Origin: Escherichia coli
GTDB lineage: Bacteria; Pseudomonadota; Gammaproteobacteria; Enterobacterales; Enterobacteriaceae
Assembly (NCBI RefSeq): GCF_011881725.1
Contig: NZ_JAATUR010000008.1
Span: 51,021-115,020 of the forward strand
Direction of reading: 5' to 3'
Length of the DNA: 64,000 nucleotides
The notes beneath the pieces were generated by a model. That model was given only the letters and a program-made list of their open reading frames with translations, had not been told where the DNA came from and did not search any database. Shown here piece by piece: positions 9,513 to 20,009 of this stretch. Position 1 is the stretch's first letter; each line of letters starts with the position of its first letter. The translations under genes were made by a program, and so were the position numbers.

Positions 9513-11288
9513 ATGAAAAAAATCAGCTTACCGAAAATTGGTATCCGCCCGGTTATTGATGGCCGTCGTATGGGTGTTCGTGAGTCGCTTGAAGAACAAA
9601 CCATGAATATGGCGAAAGCCACGGCTGCACTTTTAACCGAGAAACTGCGCCATGCCTGCGGTGATACCGTTGAGTGTGTCATTTCCGATACTTGCATCGC
9701 GGGTATGGCTGAAGCCGCCGCTTGTGAAGAGAAATTCAGTAGCCAGAATGTGGGGCTTACCATCACAGTAACACCTTGTTGGTGCTACGGCAGTGAAACC
9801 ATCGACATGGACCCAACCCGCCCGAAAGCCATTTGGGGCTTTAACGGCACTGAACGCCCTGGTGCTGTTTACCTCGCTGCGGCCCTGGCAGCTCACAGCC
9901 AGAAAGGCATTCCGGCATTCTCCATTTATGGCCATGACGTGCAGGATGCCGATGACACATCGATCCCTGCCGACGTTGAAGAAAAACTGCTGCGCTTTGC
10001 CCGTGCCGGTCTGGCGGTCGCCAGCATGAAAGGTAAAAGCTATCTGTCGCTGGGCGGCGTTTCGATGGGTATCGCCGGTTCCATCGTTGACCACAACTTC
10101 TTTGAATCCTGGCTAGGGATGAAAGTTCAGGCAGTGGATATGACCGAACTGCGTCGCCGCATCGATCAGAAGATTTACGACGAAGCCGAACTGGAAATGG
10201 CGCTGGCCTGGGCTGATAAAAACTTCCGCTATGGAGAAGATGAAAATAACAAACAGTATCAGCGCAATGCCGAGCAAAGTCGTGCAGTTCTGCGCGAAAG
10301 TTTACTGATGGCGATGTGTATTCGCGACATGATGCAAGGCAACAGCAAACTGGTCGATATCGGTCGCGTGGAAGAATCACTTGGCTACAACGCTATTGCT
10401 GCGGGCTTCCAGGGGCAACGTCACTGGACCGATCAATATCCAAATGGCGACACCGCCGAAGCGCTCCTTAATAGCTCCTTTGACTGGAATGGTGTGCGCA
10501 AACCGTTTGTCGTGGCGACCGAAAACGACAGTCTTAACGGCGTGGCAATGCTGATGGGCCACCAGCTTACCGGCACCGCTCAGGTGTTTGCAGATGTGCG
10601 TACCTACTGGTCACCAGAAGCGATCGAGCGCGTAACGGGACACAAGCTGGACGGGCTGGCAGAACACGGCATCATTCACTTGATCAACTCTGGTTCTGCC
10701 GCGCTGGACGGTTCCTGTAAACAACGCGACAGCGAAGGTAAACCGACCATGAAGCCTCACTGGGAAATCTCCCAGCAAGAGGCTGATGCTTGCCTCGCCG
10801 CTACCGAATGGTGCCCGGCGATCCACGAATATTTCCGTGGTGGCGGTTATTCTTCCCGCTTCCTCACAGAAGGAGGTGTCCCGTTCACCATGACCCGTGT
10901 CAACATCATTAAAGGCCTGGGACCAGTACTGCAAATCGCGGAAGGCTGGAGCGTGGAGTTACCGAAGGATGTTCATGAGATCCTCAATAAACGCACTAAC
11001 TCCACCTGGCCAACTACCTGGTTTGCCCCCCGCCTCACCGGTAAAGGGCCGTTTACTGATGTGTACTCGGTAATGGCGAACTGGGGCGCTAACCACGGCG
11101 TTCTGACCATCGGTCACGTCGGCGCAGACTTTATCACTCTCGCCTCAATGCTGCGTATCCCAGTGTGTATGCACAACGTTGAAGCGACAAAAGTGTATCG
11201 TCCTTCTGCCTGGGCCGCGCACGGTATGGATATTGAAGGCCAGGATTACCGTGCATGCCAGAACTACGGCCCGTTGTATAAGCGTTAA
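9513..11288 (+). CDS. fucI: L-fucose isomerase FucI
   Basis: FucI, 591 residues, converts L-fucose to L-fuculose with Mn2+ and also acts on D-arabinose. The three metal-binding residues known from the structure fall at their expected positions: E337 (ATEND), D361 (FADVR) and H528 (NHG). It follows fucP by 32 bp with GTGAGGA as ribosome site. A hairpin and a second palindrome follow before fucK. Confidence 0.98.
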   Translation: MKKISLPKIGIRPVIDGRRMGVRESLEEQTMNMAKATAALLTEKLRHACGDTVECVISDTCIAGMAEAAACEEKFSSQNVGLTITVTPCWCYGSETIDMDPTRPKAIWGFNGTERPGAVYLAAALAAHSQKGIPAFSIYGHDVQDADDTSIPADVEEKLLRFARAGLAVASMKGKSYLSLGGVSMGIAGSIVDHNFFESWLGMKVQAVDMTELRRRIDQKIYDEAELEMALAWADKNFRYGEDENNKQYQRNAEQSRAVLRESLLMAMCIRDMMQGNSKLVDIGRVEESLGYNAIAAGFQGQRHWTDQYPNGDTAEALLNSSFDWNGVRKPFVVATENDSLNGVAMLMGHQLTGTAQVFADVRTYWSPEAIERVTGHKLDGLAEHGIIHLINSGSAALDGSCKQRDSEGKPTMKPHWEISQQEADACLAATEWCPAIHEYFRGGGYSSRFLTEGGVPFTMTRVNIIKGLGPVLQIAEGWSVELPKDVHEILNKRTNSTWPTTWFAPRLTGKGPFTDVYSVMANWGANHGVLTIGHVGADFITLASMLRIPVCMHNVEATKVYRPSAWAAHGMDIEGQDYRACQNYGPLYKR

Positions 11289-11310
11289 TACATTACTCTT
11301 TGATGTTATG

Positions 11311-11332
11311 CCCGGTCGCTTCGGCTACCGGG
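11311..11332 (+). terminator. Hairpin after fucI
   Basis: CCCGGT / ACCGGG with a 10-base interior that can partly pair. No T-run follows, so it more likely protects or attenuates the fucPI message than ends it. Confidence 0.5.
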
Positions 11333-11353
11333 TCAGGACAAGCAAGAGTGGTT

Positions 11354-11379
11354 AGCCGGATAAGCAATGTTATCCGGCT
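11354..11379 (+). repeat. Perfect REP-like palindrome before fucK
   Basis: AGCCGGATAA / TTATCCGGCT form a perfect 10-bp stem with the 6-base loop GCAATG. It sits 8 bp before the fucK ribosome site. An in-frame upstream ATG of fucK (11367) falls inside the loop. Confidence 0.8.
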
Positions 11380-11396
11380 ATATTGCAGGAGCGATT

Positions 11397-12815
11397 ATGA
11401 AACAAGAAGTTATCCTGGTACTCGACTGTGGCGCGACCAATGTCAGGGCTATCGCGGTTAATCGGCAGGGAAAAATCGTTACCCGCGCCTCAACGCCTAA
11501 TGCCAGCGATATCGCAATGGAAAATAGCACCTGGCACCAGTGGTCTTTAGACGCCATTTTGCAACGTTTTGCTGATTGCTGTCGGCAAATCAACAGTGAG
11601 CTGGCTGGATGCCACGTACGTGGCATCGCCGTAACCACCTTTGGCGTGGATGGCGCTCTGGTTGATAAACAAGGACATTTGCTCTATCCGGTCATTAGCT
11701 GGAAATGTCCTCGAACTGCGGCGGTAATGGACAATATTGAACGATTGATCTCCGCACGACAACTACAGGCCATTTCTGGCATTGGATCCTTTAGTTTCAA
11801 TACGTTATACAAGTTAGTGTGGTTGAAAGAGAATCATCCACAACTGCTGGAACAAGCGCACGCCTGGCTGTTTATCTCGTCGCTGATTAACCACCGTTTA
11901 ACCGGCGAATTTACTACCGATATCACCATGGCCGGAACCAGCCAGATGCTGGATATTCAACAACGCGATTTCAGCCCGCAAATTTTGCAAGCCACCGGTA
12001 TTCCACGCCATCTCTTCCCTCGTCTGGTAGAAGCCGGTGAACAGATTGGCACGCTACAGAACAGTGCCGCAGAAATGCTCGGCTTACCCGTTGGCATTCC
12101 CGTGATATCCGCTGGTCACGATACCCAGTTCGCTCTTTTTGGTGCAGGAGCCGAACAAAACGAACCCGTGCTCTCTTCCGGTACGTGGGAAATTTTAATG
12201 GTCCGCAGCGCGCAGGTTGATACTTCTCTGCTAAGTCAGTACGCCGGTTCCACTTGTGAACTGGATAGCCAGGCGGGGTTGTATAACCCGGGTATGCAAT
12301 GGCTGGCCTCTGGTGTGCTGGAATGGGTGAGAAAACTGTTCTGGACTGCTGAAACTCCCTGGCAAATGTTGGTAGAAGAAGCTCGTCTGATCCCGCCTGG
12401 CGCGGACGGCGTGAAAATGCAATGTGATTTGTTGTCGTGTCAGAACGCAGGCTGGCAAGGAGTGACGCTCAATACCACGCGGGGCCATTTCTATCGCGCA
12501 GCACTGGAAGGGTTAACCGCGCAATTACAACGCAATCTACAGATGCTGGAAAAAATCGGTCACTTTAAAGCCTCTGAATTGTTGTTAGTCGGCGGAGGAA
12601 GTCGCAACGCATTGTGGAATCAAATTAAAGCCAATGCGCTTGATATTCCGGTTAAAGTTCTCGACGACGCCGAAACAACTGTCGCAGGTGCTGCGCTATT
12701 TGGCTGGTATGGCGTAGGGGAATTTAACAGCCCGGAAGAAGCCCGCGCGCAGATTCATTATCAGTACCGTTATTTCTTTCCGCAAACTGAACCTGAATTT
12801 ATAGAGGAAGTGTGA
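11397..12815 (+). CDS. fucK: L-fuculokinase FucK
   Basis: FucK phosphorylates L-fuculose with ATP to L-fuculose 1-phosphate. It is a FGGY-family kinase: the N-terminal phosphate-binding motif is [10 protein letters not shown], the sugar-binding GVDGALVD follows, and the C-terminal domain has [12 protein letters not shown] and [11 protein letters not shown] chose ATG 11397 (472 residues) because AGGAGCGATT precedes it at the right distance; the alternative ATG at 11367 (482 residues, used in some annotations) has no ribosome site and lies in a hairpin loop. About 20 residues differ from the K-12 protein as I remember it. Confidence 0.96.
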   Translation: MKQEVILVLDCGATNVRAIAVNRQGKIVTRASTPNASDIAMENSTWHQWSLDAILQRFADCCRQINSELAGCHVRGIAVTTFGVDGALVDKQGHLLYPVISWKCPRTAAVMDNIERLISARQLQAISGIGSFSFNTLYKLVWLKENHPQLLEQAHAWLFISSLINHRLTGEFTTDITMAGTSQMLDIQQRDFSPQILQATGIPRHLFPRLVEAGEQIGTLQNSAAEMLGLPVGIPVISAGHDTQFALFGAGAEQNEPVLSSGTWEILMVRSAQVDTSLLSQYAGSTCELDSQAGLYNPGMQWLASGVLEWVRKLFWTAETPWQMLVEEARLIPPGADGVKMQCDLLSCQNAGWQGVTLNTTRGHFYRAALEGLTAQLQRNLQMLEKIGHFKASELLLVGGGSRNALWNQIKANALDIPVKVLDDAETTVAGAALFGWYGVGEFNSPEEARAQIHYQYRYFFPQTEPEFIEEV

Positions 12816-12816
12816 A

Positions 12817-13239
12817 ATGCTGAAAACAATTTCGCCGTTAATTTCTCCCGAACTATTGAAAGTGCTGGCAGAAATGGGGCATGGAGATGAAATTATTTTT
12901 TCCGATGCTCATTTTCCCGCCCATGCAATGGGACCTCAGGTGATCCGCGCTGATGGTCTGTTGGTTAGCGATTTGCTCCAGGCGATTATCCCATTATTTG
13001 AACTGGACAGTTATGCACCGCCGCTAGTGATGATGGCGGCGGTAGAAGGTGACACTCTCGATCCTGAAGTAGAACGACGTTATCGTAATGCGCTTTCACT
13101 ACAGGCTCCCTGCCCAGACATCACTCGCATCAATCGTTTTGCATTTTATGAGCGGGCGCAAAAAGCCTTTGCGATCGTTATCACAGGCGAACGTGCGAAG
13201 TACGGGAATATTCTTTTAAAAAAAGGGGTAACACCGTAA
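12817..13239 (+). CDS. fucU: L-fucose mutarotase FucU
   Basis: FucU, 140 residues, interconverts the alpha and beta anomers of L-fucose (RbsD/FucU family), delivering the form used by FucI. The catalytic histidine H22 in MGHGDEI and the [11 protein letters not shown] segment (D30) are conserved. One base separates it from the fucK stop, and GAGGAAG serves as the ribosome site inside the fucK end, which suggests translational coupling. Confidence 0.97.
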   Translation: MLKTISPLISPELLKVLAEMGHGDEIIFSDAHFPAHAMGPQVIRADGLLVSDLLQAIIPLFELDSYAPPLVMMAAVEGDTLDPEVERRYRNALSLQAPCPDITRINRFAFYERAQKAFAIVITGERAKYGNILLKKGVTP

Positions 13240-13252
13240 TCTCATACTGGTA

Positions 13253-13271
13253 CGCCCGCATGACGCGGGCG
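13253..13271 (+). terminator. GC hairpin between fucU and fucR
   Basis: CGCCCGC / GCGGGCG make a perfect 7-bp stem with loop ATGAC, with no T-tract. It probably lowers read-through into fucR or shields the 3' end of fucU. Confidence 0.5.
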
Positions 13272-13296
13272 GTTATCGAATGATGGGGTGAAAAAT

Positions 13297-14028
13297 ATGA
13301 AAGCGGCACGCCAGCAAGCGATAGTCGACCTGCTGCTGAACCATACCAGCCTGACCACGGAAGCGCTCTCTGCACAGCTAAAGGTCAGTAAAGAAACCAT
13401 TCGTCGCGATCTCAATGAATTACAAACACAGGGCAAAGTTCTGCGCAATCATGGGCGCGCCAAATATATCCACCGTCAAAATCAGGACAGCGGTGATCCC
13501 TTCCATATCCGACTAAAAAGCCATTATGCCCATAAAGCAGATATAGCCCGCGAGGCGCTAACATGGATTGAAGAAGGGATGGTGATCGCCTTAGACGCCA
13601 GTTCAACCTGCTGGTATCTGGCACGCCAGTTGCCTGACTGCGACATTCAGGTCTTCACCAATAGCCATCCGATTTGCCATGAACTCGGTAAGCGCGAACG
13701 AATACAACTGATCAGTTCCGGCGGCACGCTTGAACGCAAATATGGTTGTTATGTCAATCCTTCGCTGATTTCCCAGCTTAAGTCACTGGAGATCGATCTG
13801 TTCATTTTTTCTTGCGAAGGAATCGACAGCAGCGGCGCACTGTGGGACTCCAATGCGCTCAACGCCGATTACAAATCGATGCTCTTAAAACGCGCCGCGC
13901 AATCGTTGTTATTGATTGATAAAAGCAAATTCAATCGTTCAGGGGAAGCCCGCATCGGGCATCTGGATGAGGTAACGCACATTATTTCTGATGAGCGCCA
14001 GGTTGCTACTTCTTTTGTAACAGTCTGA
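13297..14028 (+). CDS. fucR: Fucose operon activator FucR (DeoR family)
   Basis: FucR, 243 residues, is the DeoR-type transcription factor that activates both fuc operons in response to L-fuculose 1-phosphate. The helix-turn-helix (LTTEALSAQLKVSKETIRRD) lies at residues 19-38 and the DeoR sensor domain with DASSTCWYLA and the SSGGTL loop follows. I chose ATG 13297 with GGGGTG upstream over an in-frame GTG at 13288. It is the last gene of fucPIKUR. Confidence 0.96.
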   Translation: MKAARQQAIVDLLLNHTSLTTEALSAQLKVSKETIRRDLNELQTQGKVLRNHGRAKYIHRQNQDSGDPFHIRLKSHYAHKADIAREALTWIEEGMVIALDASSTCWYLARQLPDCDIQVFTNSHPICHELGKRERIQLISSGGTLERKYGCYVNPSLISQLKSLEIDLFIFSCEGIDSSGALWDSNALNADYKSMLLKRAAQSLLLIDKSKFNRSGEARIGHLDEVTHIISDERQVATSFVTV

Positions 14029-14042
14029 TGGAAATAGTAGTT

Positions 14043-14064
14043 GGCCGGAGTCAACGCCCCGGCC
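14043..14064. terminator. Convergent hairpin between fucR and rlmM
   Basis: GGCCGG / CCGGCC with a 10-base interior, in the 43-bp gap between the converging fucR and rlmM stops. It may act in both directions; no long T-run is present. Confidence 0.6.
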
Positions 14065-14071
14065 TTGCCAG

Positions 14072-15172
14072 TTATCGCTCGTCGCGACGACCACCCACCG
14101 CAGCCCAGATGCGACGGACATGTACCGTCACTTCTTCACGATCGTGATACAACTGACGCGCCTGAATCTGGGCGTTAATACCATGTTCATCAAGCTGGGC
14201 CTGAATGTACGCCAGATTGTGTGAAACTTCTTCGTAGCGTTTTTTCATCGGCAGCTTCAGGTTGAAGATGGTTTCTCGACACCAGCCATTCACCAGCCAC
14301 TGCGCCATCAATGCCGCAACTTTCGCCGGTTTCTCTACCATGTCACACACCATCCATGAGATGTTGCTGCGCGTCGGACGGAATTTAAAGCCATCTTCCC
14401 GCAGCCACGTCACTTGTCCGGTATCCATCAAACTTTGCGCCATCGGGCCGTTATCAACGGAATATACCCACATGTTGCGCTTCACTAACTGGTAGGTCCA
14501 ACCGCCAGGGCAAGCCCCCAAATCCACCGCCCACATGCCGTTCGCCAGGCGTTCATCCCATTCATCCGCAGGAATAAACACATGAAATGCCTCTTCCAGT
14601 TTGAGCGTGGAACGACTTGGCGCATCTGCCGGAAACTTCAGGCGCGGAATGCCCATATAGAACGGCGAATTATTATTACTGTAAGAGTAGCCGGTATAAC
14701 AGCAGCCAGGCGCGATAAAGAACACATGCACCACCGGACGCTTCGGCGTTTCATAGTTCGCCAGGACGCCCGCATCACGTAAGGCAGCCCGTAACGGTAC
14801 CGTAAATTTGCGGCAGAATTTCAGTAACTCTTTGCTTTCGTTGGTGTCCGCGACTTCAACGCGAAGTTCGCCGCCCTTCTCCACCACGCCTTGCAACATG
14901 CCTACAATGGGCGTAATACGATCTTCCGGCGGCAAATGCTGAAGAAGTTCCCCGACCACAAACCACTGGCGAGCAAAAATTAATGAACTGAACGGCAGCT
15001 CACGGATTAACTTATCGCCATCATCAGGTTGATAACATTCATAAATGACATAACCTGCATTCTCTTTCACGCGGGCAAAGCCAAAGATTTCCCGCTGACC
15101 GGCTTTATCGGTAATTTCTGCGGCGCACTCTTTTTCAAAGCCCGGACGGCACAACAAAACAACTTTATTCAT
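14072..15172 (-). CDS. rlmM: 23S rRNA 2'-O-ribose methyltransferase RlmM (C2498)
   Basis: RlmM (YgdE), 366 residues, methylates the 2'-OH of C2498 in 23S rRNA with S-adenosylmethionine. An N-terminal THUMP-like region is followed by the Rossmann methyltransferase fold with motif [12 protein letters not shown] (about residues 214-225) and the later DMVEKP and [12 protein letters not shown] segments, in keeping with the K-D-K-E type ribose methyltransferases. Its start overlaps the ygdD stop by 8 bases (ATGAATAA), implying coupled translation. Confidence 0.96.
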
Positions 15173-15560
15173 GACTTACGCCCTTGCGCTTTAAACGAAT
15201 AGCTCCGACTAACATTAACGCCCAGCCCGCGAGGAAACTTACACCGCCAACGGGTGTGACAAACGCCCACAAACGCAGATGCGACAATGCCAGGCAATAA
15301 AGGCTGCCGCTGAACAGCACCGTACCTAACGCGAGGAAAACGCTACTCCAGTAAAACCAGATACTGATGCGTCGCTGCATTGCCACCGCCAGACCTAAAA
15401 TCGCCAGCGTATGGAACGCCTGGTATTCGAGACCGGTCTGGATCCAGCCCATCTCAACGGCTCCCATGGTTTTACTTAACACATGCGCGCCAAAGGCACC
15501 CAGAGCGACAAAAATGAAGCCGCTAATGGCGGCGAAAATCAGCATAAAACGGCTGGTCAT
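15165..15560 (-). CDS. ygdD: DUF423 inner membrane protein YgdD
   Basis: A 131-residue hydrophobic protein with four predicted spans (starting [20 protein letters not shown]) and the DUF423 pattern GAFGAHVL. Function is unknown. It lies 18 bp behind gcvA and overlaps rlmM by 8 bases, so gcvA-ygdD-rlmM look like one transcription unit on the minus strand. Confidence 0.93.
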
Positions 15561-15578
15561 GGTCGTACCCTACGTAAA

Positions 15579-16496
15579 TTATTGTTCATAACGAAAGCGG
15601 AATTTTTCTTGTTCAGCAGCGGCTTTCGCCAGGATCCACTGGCGAAAGGCGGCTATTTTACCCAGTTCTGCCTGGCTGTCATGACAAACCAGATAAAAAG
15701 CATTTTTACTGACCAGTACATCATTAAACGGGCAGACAAGGCGTCCGGCCTCGATTTCAGATTGCGCCATCACGTTATTTGCCAACGCCACTCCCTGCCC
15801 GTGGATCGCCGCTTGTAGCACCATGGCGCTATGGCTAAATATTGGCCCTTGCTGAACGTTAATATGATTTAGCCCCAACTGGCGAGTGTATGCCTGCCAG
15901 TCACGACGGGACGCATCGTGTAGTAACGTATGTTTAGCCAGATCTTCTGGGGTCTTCAAGGGTTTTTCGCCCGTTAGCAGTAACGGAGAACACACCGGCA
16001 ACAAATATTCGGCGTAAAGTTTTTCTACCCGTAGCCCCGGCCAGTTGCCCCGGCCATAAAATATAGCCACATCAACATCATCCGCCAGCTTATCTTCCTG
16101 GCGATCAACCGCCTGGATTCGAACGTCAATTCCCGGATAAGCTGAATTAAAGCTGGAAAGTCGCGGAACCAGCCAATGAATGGCGAAACTGGGGAGTAAA
16201 CTGACCGTCAACGCCCCCTTGGCACTACGGGCCTGGAGTTTACGCGTCGCTTCGGTTAATTGCGAAAATATCTCTTTGATATCGAGGAAATAGCTTTGCC
16301 CTTCTTCGGTCAGCAGGAGTGAACGATTACGGCGACGGAACAGTTTCAGTCCCAAAAAATCCTCAAGTGACTTGATTTGATGACTTACTGCGGCCTGGGT
16401 CACAAAAAGCTCTTCTGCTGCGCGCGTGAAGCTTAAATGACGTGCAGCGGCATCAAAAACTCGTAAGGCATTTAGCGGTGGTAATCGTTTTGACAT
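15579..16496 (-). CDS. gcvA: Glycine cleavage system regulator GcvA (LysR family)
   Basis: GcvA, 305 residues, activates gcvTHP with glycine, represses it with GcvR, and activates the divergent small RNA gcvB. The N-terminal winged helix-turn-helix (LSFTRAAEELFVTQAAVSHQ, about residues 20-39) and the C-terminal substrate-binding domain are complete. It is transcribed away from gcvB, from which it is separated by 128 bp. Confidence 0.98.
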   Translation of the reverse strand: MSKRLPPLNALRVFDAAARHLSFTRAAEELFVTQAAVSHQIKSLEDFLGLKLFRRRNRSLLLTEEGQSYFLDIKEIFSQLTEATRKLQARSAKGALTVSLLPSFAIHWLVPRLSSFNSAYPGIDVRIQAVDRQEDKLADDVDVAIFYGRGNWPGLRVEKLYAEYLLPVCSPLLLTGEKPLKTPEDLAKHTLLHDASRRDWQAYTRQLGLNHINVQQGPIFSHSAMVLQAAIHGQGVALANNVMAQSEIEAGRLVCPFNDVLVSKNAFYLVCHDSQAELGKIAAFRQWILAKAAAEQEKFRFRYEQ

Positions 16497-16589
16497 GGCT
16501 TTTAAACTTTGATGTTAAAAGAATTTAACAATTAGGCCGCATTGTGCAACCTATTAGTTTTTTTAATCTGAGCCATTATAATTTGTCCG

Positions 16590-16618
16590 TTGAGCTTCTA
16601 CCAGCAAATACCTATAGT
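16590..16618 (+). promoter_or_regulatory. gcvB promoter
   Basis: A -35 element TTGAGC (16590-16595) and a -10 element TATAGT (16613-16618) are 17 bp apart, and the GcvB 5' end at 16625 is 6 bases beyond. GcvA activation is expected here; the gcvA promoter must lie in the same 128 bp on the other strand. Confidence 0.85.
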
Positions 16619-16624
16619 GGCGGC

Positions 16625-16830
16625 ACTTCCTGAGCCGGAACGAAAAGTTTTATCGGAATGCGTGTTCTGGTGAACTTTTGGCTTACGGTTGTGATGTTGT
16701 GTTGTTGTGTTTGCAATTGGTCTGCGATTCAGACCATGGTAGCAAAGCTACCTTTTTTCACTTCCTGTACATTTACCCTGTCTGTCCATAGTGATTAATG
16801 TAGCACCGCCTAATTGCGGTGCTTTTTTTT
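16625..16830 (+). ncRNA. gcvB: Hfq-dependent small RNA GcvB
   Basis: The 206-nt sequence starts ACTTCCTGAGCCGGAACG and matches the remembered E. coli GcvB. It contains the G/U-rich seed region R1 (TTGTGATGTTGTGTTGTTGT, about 16687-16706), which base-pairs with many amino acid and peptide transporter mRNAs, and ends in the terminator GCACCGCCTAATTGCGGTGC followed by eight T's (16803-16830). It is transcribed divergently from gcvA. Function is known for the family; here it is assigned by sequence match. Confidence 0.97.
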
Positions 16831-16846
16831 ACCTTGCGATCGCGAA

Positions 16847-17074
16847 TTACTGATCCAGTTCTACCATCTCTTTCACGTCGGTACGGTTGATCTGCTGTTT
16901 GTTGCCATTAGCGTCTTTATAAGAAATCATACCGGTATCGTTATCAGTCTGTGGTTTGCCGTCAGAGACGATGGTACGTCCGTCATTGGTGTGCATCACA
17001 TAGTTTGAACCGGAACAGGCGCTCAGGGCAAAAGTCAGCATACAGGCAGAAATAATTGCGGCAGTCTTTTTCAT
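16847..17074 (-). CDS. ygdI: Small DUF903 lipoprotein YgdI
   Basis: A 75-residue lipoprotein with an N-terminal signal ([14 protein letters not shown]) and lipobox LSAC with the lipidated cysteine at residue 20 of this start. The mature DUF903 domain ([13 protein letters not shown] ... VDVKEM-like tail) has an SH3-like fold in relatives. Of two adjacent ATG codons I chose the second, 6 bases from AAGGAG. Its paralogue YgdR is at 45238-45456. Function unknown. Confidence 0.93.
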   Translation of the reverse strand: MKKTAAIISACMLTFALSACSGSNYVMHTNDGRTIVSDGKPQTDNDTGMISYKDANGNKQQINRTDVKEMVELDQ

Positions 17075-17265
17075 CATCTTCTCCTTAAAGCGATTAATAA
17101 ATCTTAATAGTATTGATTAACAGGCTAAAATTAACGCCTAACACTATTTAGCATATGTTACTGACGCGGCTTCGCCAGGATATCCAGATAATTCTGATGG
17201 TTAGCGCTCTCCTTGTATCAAAGTGAATTTTGCGTCACGATCGGTGCATTAAGCCGAGGAGTACC

Positions 17266-18471
17266 ATGAACGTTTTTAATCCCGCGCAGTTTCGCGCCCA
17301 GTTTCCCGCGCTACAGGATGCGGGGGTCTATCTCGACAGCGCCGCGACTGCGCTCAAACCCGAGGCCGTGGTTGAAGCCACCCGACAGTTTTACAGCCTG
17401 AGCGCAGGAAACGTCCATCGCAGCCAGTTTGCCGAAGCCCAACGCCTGACCGCGCGTTATGAAGCTGCGCGGGAAAAAGTGGCACAACTGCTGAATGCGC
17501 CAGATGATAAAACTATCGTCTGGACGCGCGGCACCACTGAATCCATCAACATGGTGGCGCAATGCTATGCCCGTCCGCGTCTGCAACCGGGCGATGAAAT
17601 TATTGTCAGTGTGGCAGAGCACCACGCCAACCTTGTTCCCTGGCTGATGCTTGCCCAACAAACCGGAGCCAAAGTGGTGAAACTACCGCTTAATGCGCAG
17701 CGGCTGCCAGATGTCGATTTGTTGCCGGAACTGATTACTTCCCGCAGTCGAATTCTGGCGTTGGGCCAGATGTCGAACGTCACTGGCGGTTGCCCGGATC
17801 TGGCGCGAGCAATCACTTTTGCCCACGCCGCAGGGGTGATAGTGATGGTTGATGGTGCCCAGGGAGCAGTACATTTCCCCGCAGATGTTCAACAGCTGGA
17901 TATCGATTTTTACGCTTTCTCTGGTCACAAACTGTATGGCCCGACAGGGATAGGCGTACTTTACGGCAAACCAGAACTGCTGGAAGCAATGTCGCCCTGG
18001 CTGGGCGGCGGCAAAATGATTAACGAAGTCAGTTTTGACGGTTTCACTACTCAATCTGCGCCGTGGAAACTGGAAGCCGGAACACCAAATGTCGCGGGTG
18101 TCATCGGATTATGCGCGGCGCTGGAATGGCTGGCAGATTACGATATCAACCAGGCAGAAAGCTGGAGCCGCAGTCTGGCAACGCTTGCAGAAGACGAACT
18201 GGCCAAACGTCCTGGCTTCCGCTCATTCCGCTGTCAGGATTCCAGCCTGCTGGCCTTTGATTTCGCGGGTGTTCATCACAGCGATATGGTGACGCTGCTG
18301 GCGGAATATGGTATTGCTCTGCGCGCCGGGCAGCATTGCGCTCAGCCGCTGCTGGCAGAGTTAGGCGTAACCGGCACACTGCGCGCCTCATTTGCGCCAT
18401 ATAATACAAAGACTGATGTGGATGCGCTGGTGAATGCCGTTGACCGCGCGCTGGAATTATTGGTGGATTAA
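17266..18471 (+). CDS. csdA: Cysteine desulfurase CsdA
   Basis: CsdA, 401 residues, is a SufS-type (group II) pyridoxal-phosphate enzyme that takes sulfur from cysteine as a persulfide. The PLP lysine K222 (SGHKLYGP) and the persulfide cysteine C358 (RAGQHCAQP) are at the expected positions, and [10 protein letters not shown] matches the cofactor-stacking region. GAGGAG precedes ATG 17266; an upstream TTG extension (17230) is not supported. Its stop overlaps the csdE start by one base, and CsdE accepts its sulfur. Confidence 0.97.
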   Translation: MNVFNPAQFRAQFPALQDAGVYLDSAATALKPEAVVEATRQFYSLSAGNVHRSQFAEAQRLTARYEAAREKVAQLLNAPDDKTIVWTRGTTESINMVAQCYARPRLQPGDEIIVSVAEHHANLVPWLMLAQQTGAKVVKLPLNAQRLPDVDLLPELITSRSRILALGQMSNVTGGCPDLARAITFAHAAGVIVMVDGAQGAVHFPADVQQLDIDFYAFSGHKLYGPTGIGVLYGKPELLEAMSPWLGGGKMINEVSFDGFTTQSAPWKLEAGTPNVAGVIGLCAALEWLADYDINQAESWSRSLATLAEDELAKRPGFRSFRCQDSSLLAFDFAGVHHSDMVTLLAEYGIALRAGQHCAQPLLAELGVTGTLRASFAPYNTKTDVDALVNAVDRALELLVD

Positions 18472-18914
18472 TGACGAACCCGCAATTCGCCGGACATCCG
18501 TTCGGCACAACCGTTACCGCAGAGACGTTACGTAATACTTTCGCGCCGTTGACGCAATGGGAAGACAAATACCGCCAGTTGATTATGTTGGGGAAACAGC
18601 TTCCTGCTTTGCCAGACGAATTAAAAGCACAGGCCAAAGAGATTGCCGGATGTGAAAACCGCGTCTGGCTTGGATATACCGTCGCTGAAAACGGCAAGAT
18701 GCATTTCTTTGGCGACAGCGAAGGACGCATTGTGCGCGGTCTGCTGGCAGTGTTATTGACTGCTGTTGAGGGCAAAACCGCCGCCGAACTACAGGCGCAG
18801 TCGCCGCTGGCATTGTTTGATGAACTGGGATTGCGTGCGCAGCTTAGCGCCTCTCGCAGTCAGGGATTGAATGCATTAAACGAGGCGATTATCGCCGCGA
18901 CGAAGCAGGTTTAA
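18471..18914 (+). CDS. csdE: Sulfur acceptor CsdE (SufE-like)
   Basis: CsdE, 147 residues, is the SufE-family partner that accepts persulfide from CsdA on its conserved cysteine, here C61 in [10 protein letters not shown]. The pair feeds sulfur to Fe-S assembly and, through TcdA, to the tRNA ct6A pathway. It starts at the TAATG overlap with csdA, indicating coupled translation. Confidence 0.97.
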   Translation: MTNPQFAGHPFGTTVTAETLRNTFAPLTQWEDKYRQLIMLGKQLPALPDELKAQAKEIAGCENRVWLGYTVAENGKMHFFGDSEGRIVRGLLAVLLTAVEGKTAAELQAQSPLALFDELGLRAQLSASRSQGLNALNEAIIAATKQV

Positions 18915-18923
18915 GCACAGAAC

Positions 18924-18961
18924 CAGGTCGGATAAGACGCTCGCATCGCATCCGACCTGGT
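18924..18961. repeat. REP palindrome between csdE and tcdA
   Basis: CAGGTCGGATAAGACGC ... GCATCCGACCTG is a long REP palindrome in the 50-bp gap between the converging csdE and tcdA ends; a likely shared transcript-end structure. Confidence 0.8.
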
Positions 18962-18964
18962 TGT

Positions 18965-19771
18965 TTATCCCTGACGCGCCGCTTTCGCCATCATCTTCTT
19001 CAGCGCATGAGAAACTGCAACAAAACCAAAAGTGGCGGTTACCATTGTCGCGGCGCCAAACCCAGATGCGCAATCCATCCGCTTTGGCCCTTCCGCCGTG
19101 GCTTTCATTGCACAGACCGTGCCATCTGACTGCGGATACACCAACGCTTCAGTAGAAAACACGCAATCCACGCCGAGCTTACCTTTGCTATTTTTCACCA
19201 CGCCGAAATCGCTTTTCAGGCGCTCGCGCAACTTCGCCGCCAGCGGATCCTGAATCGTTTTCGCCAGATCGGTAACCTGAATCTGCGTCGGATCAATCTG
19301 CCCACCAGCACCACCGGTCGTGACCAGCGGGATTTTATTGCGCCGACAATACGCGATCAGTGCCGCTTTGGGCCGCACGCTGTCAATGGCATCAATCACG
19401 TACGAATAACCAGCACTCATATATTGCGCTACGTTATCCGGCGTCACGAAGTCATCCACCACCGTTACACGGCACTCCGGGTTAATCTGGCGTATACGCT
19501 CCGCCATTACTTCCGCTTTTGCCAGCCCAACGTTATCGCGCAGGGCATGAATTTGCCGATTGGTATTGGTGACGCATACATCATCCATATCAATAAGTGT
19601 TATTGCGCCAATCCCCGTGCGCGCCAGCGCTTCCGCCGCCCAGGAACCAACACCGCCAATACCCACCACACAAATATGTGCATCGGCAAACAGTTGCAGC
19701 GCTTTTTCACCATACAGACGCGCAGTGCCGCCAAAACGCTGACGCCAGGCATCACTAATTACAACAGACAT
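18965..19771 (-). CDS. tcdA: tRNA threonylcarbamoyladenosine dehydratase TcdA (CsdL)
   Basis: TcdA, 268 residues, is an E1/MoeB-like enzyme that uses ATP to cyclise t6A37 to ct6A in tRNAs. The adenylation motif VVGIGGVGSWAAEALART (residues 36-53) and the aspartate-rich loop DMDDVCVTNTNRQ are intact. It lies beside csdAE, whose proteins assist the reaction, but on the opposite strand with a convergent end. Confidence 0.97.
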   Translation of the reverse strand: MSVVISDAWRQRFGGTARLYGEKALQLFADAHICVVGIGGVGSWAAEALARTGIGAITLIDMDDVCVTNTNRQIHALRDNVGLAKAEVMAERIRQINPECRVTVVDDFVTPDNVAQYMSAGYSYVIDAIDSVRPKAALIAYCRRNKIPLVTTGGAGGQIDPTQIQVTDLAKTIQDPLAAKLRERLKSDFGVVKNSKGKLGVDCVFSTEALVYPQSDGTVCAMKATAEGPKRMDCASGFGAATMVTATFGFVAVSHALKKMMAKAARQG

Positions 19772-19792
19772 AGCACCTCAGAATTAAAAAGG

Positions 19793-19812
19793 GTGAGGTT
19801 ATCCCTCACCCT
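19793..19812. repeat. Hairpin copy A in the mltA-tcdA gap
   Basis: GTGAGGTTATCCCTCACCCT, containing GTGAGG / CCTCAC as a stem, recurs exactly at 19955-19974. The two copies bracket a REP pair. Confidence 0.8.
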
Positions 19813-19823
19813 AAACGCATAAA

Positions 19824-19924
<101 letters not shown>

Positions 19925-19954
19925 AACAACGCGCACTTAGTCAATAATCAGGAT

Positions 19955-19974
19955 GTGAGGTTATCCCTCACCCT
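19955..19974. repeat. Hairpin copy B in the mltA-tcdA gap
   Basis: An exact second copy of the 20-base hairpin at 19793-19812, located 36 bp after the mltA stop on the minus strand. Either copy could act as an mltA transcript end. Confidence 0.8.
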
Positions 19975-20009
19975 GTCATATCCGTCAAAACGGTATACAG
20001 AATAACACA

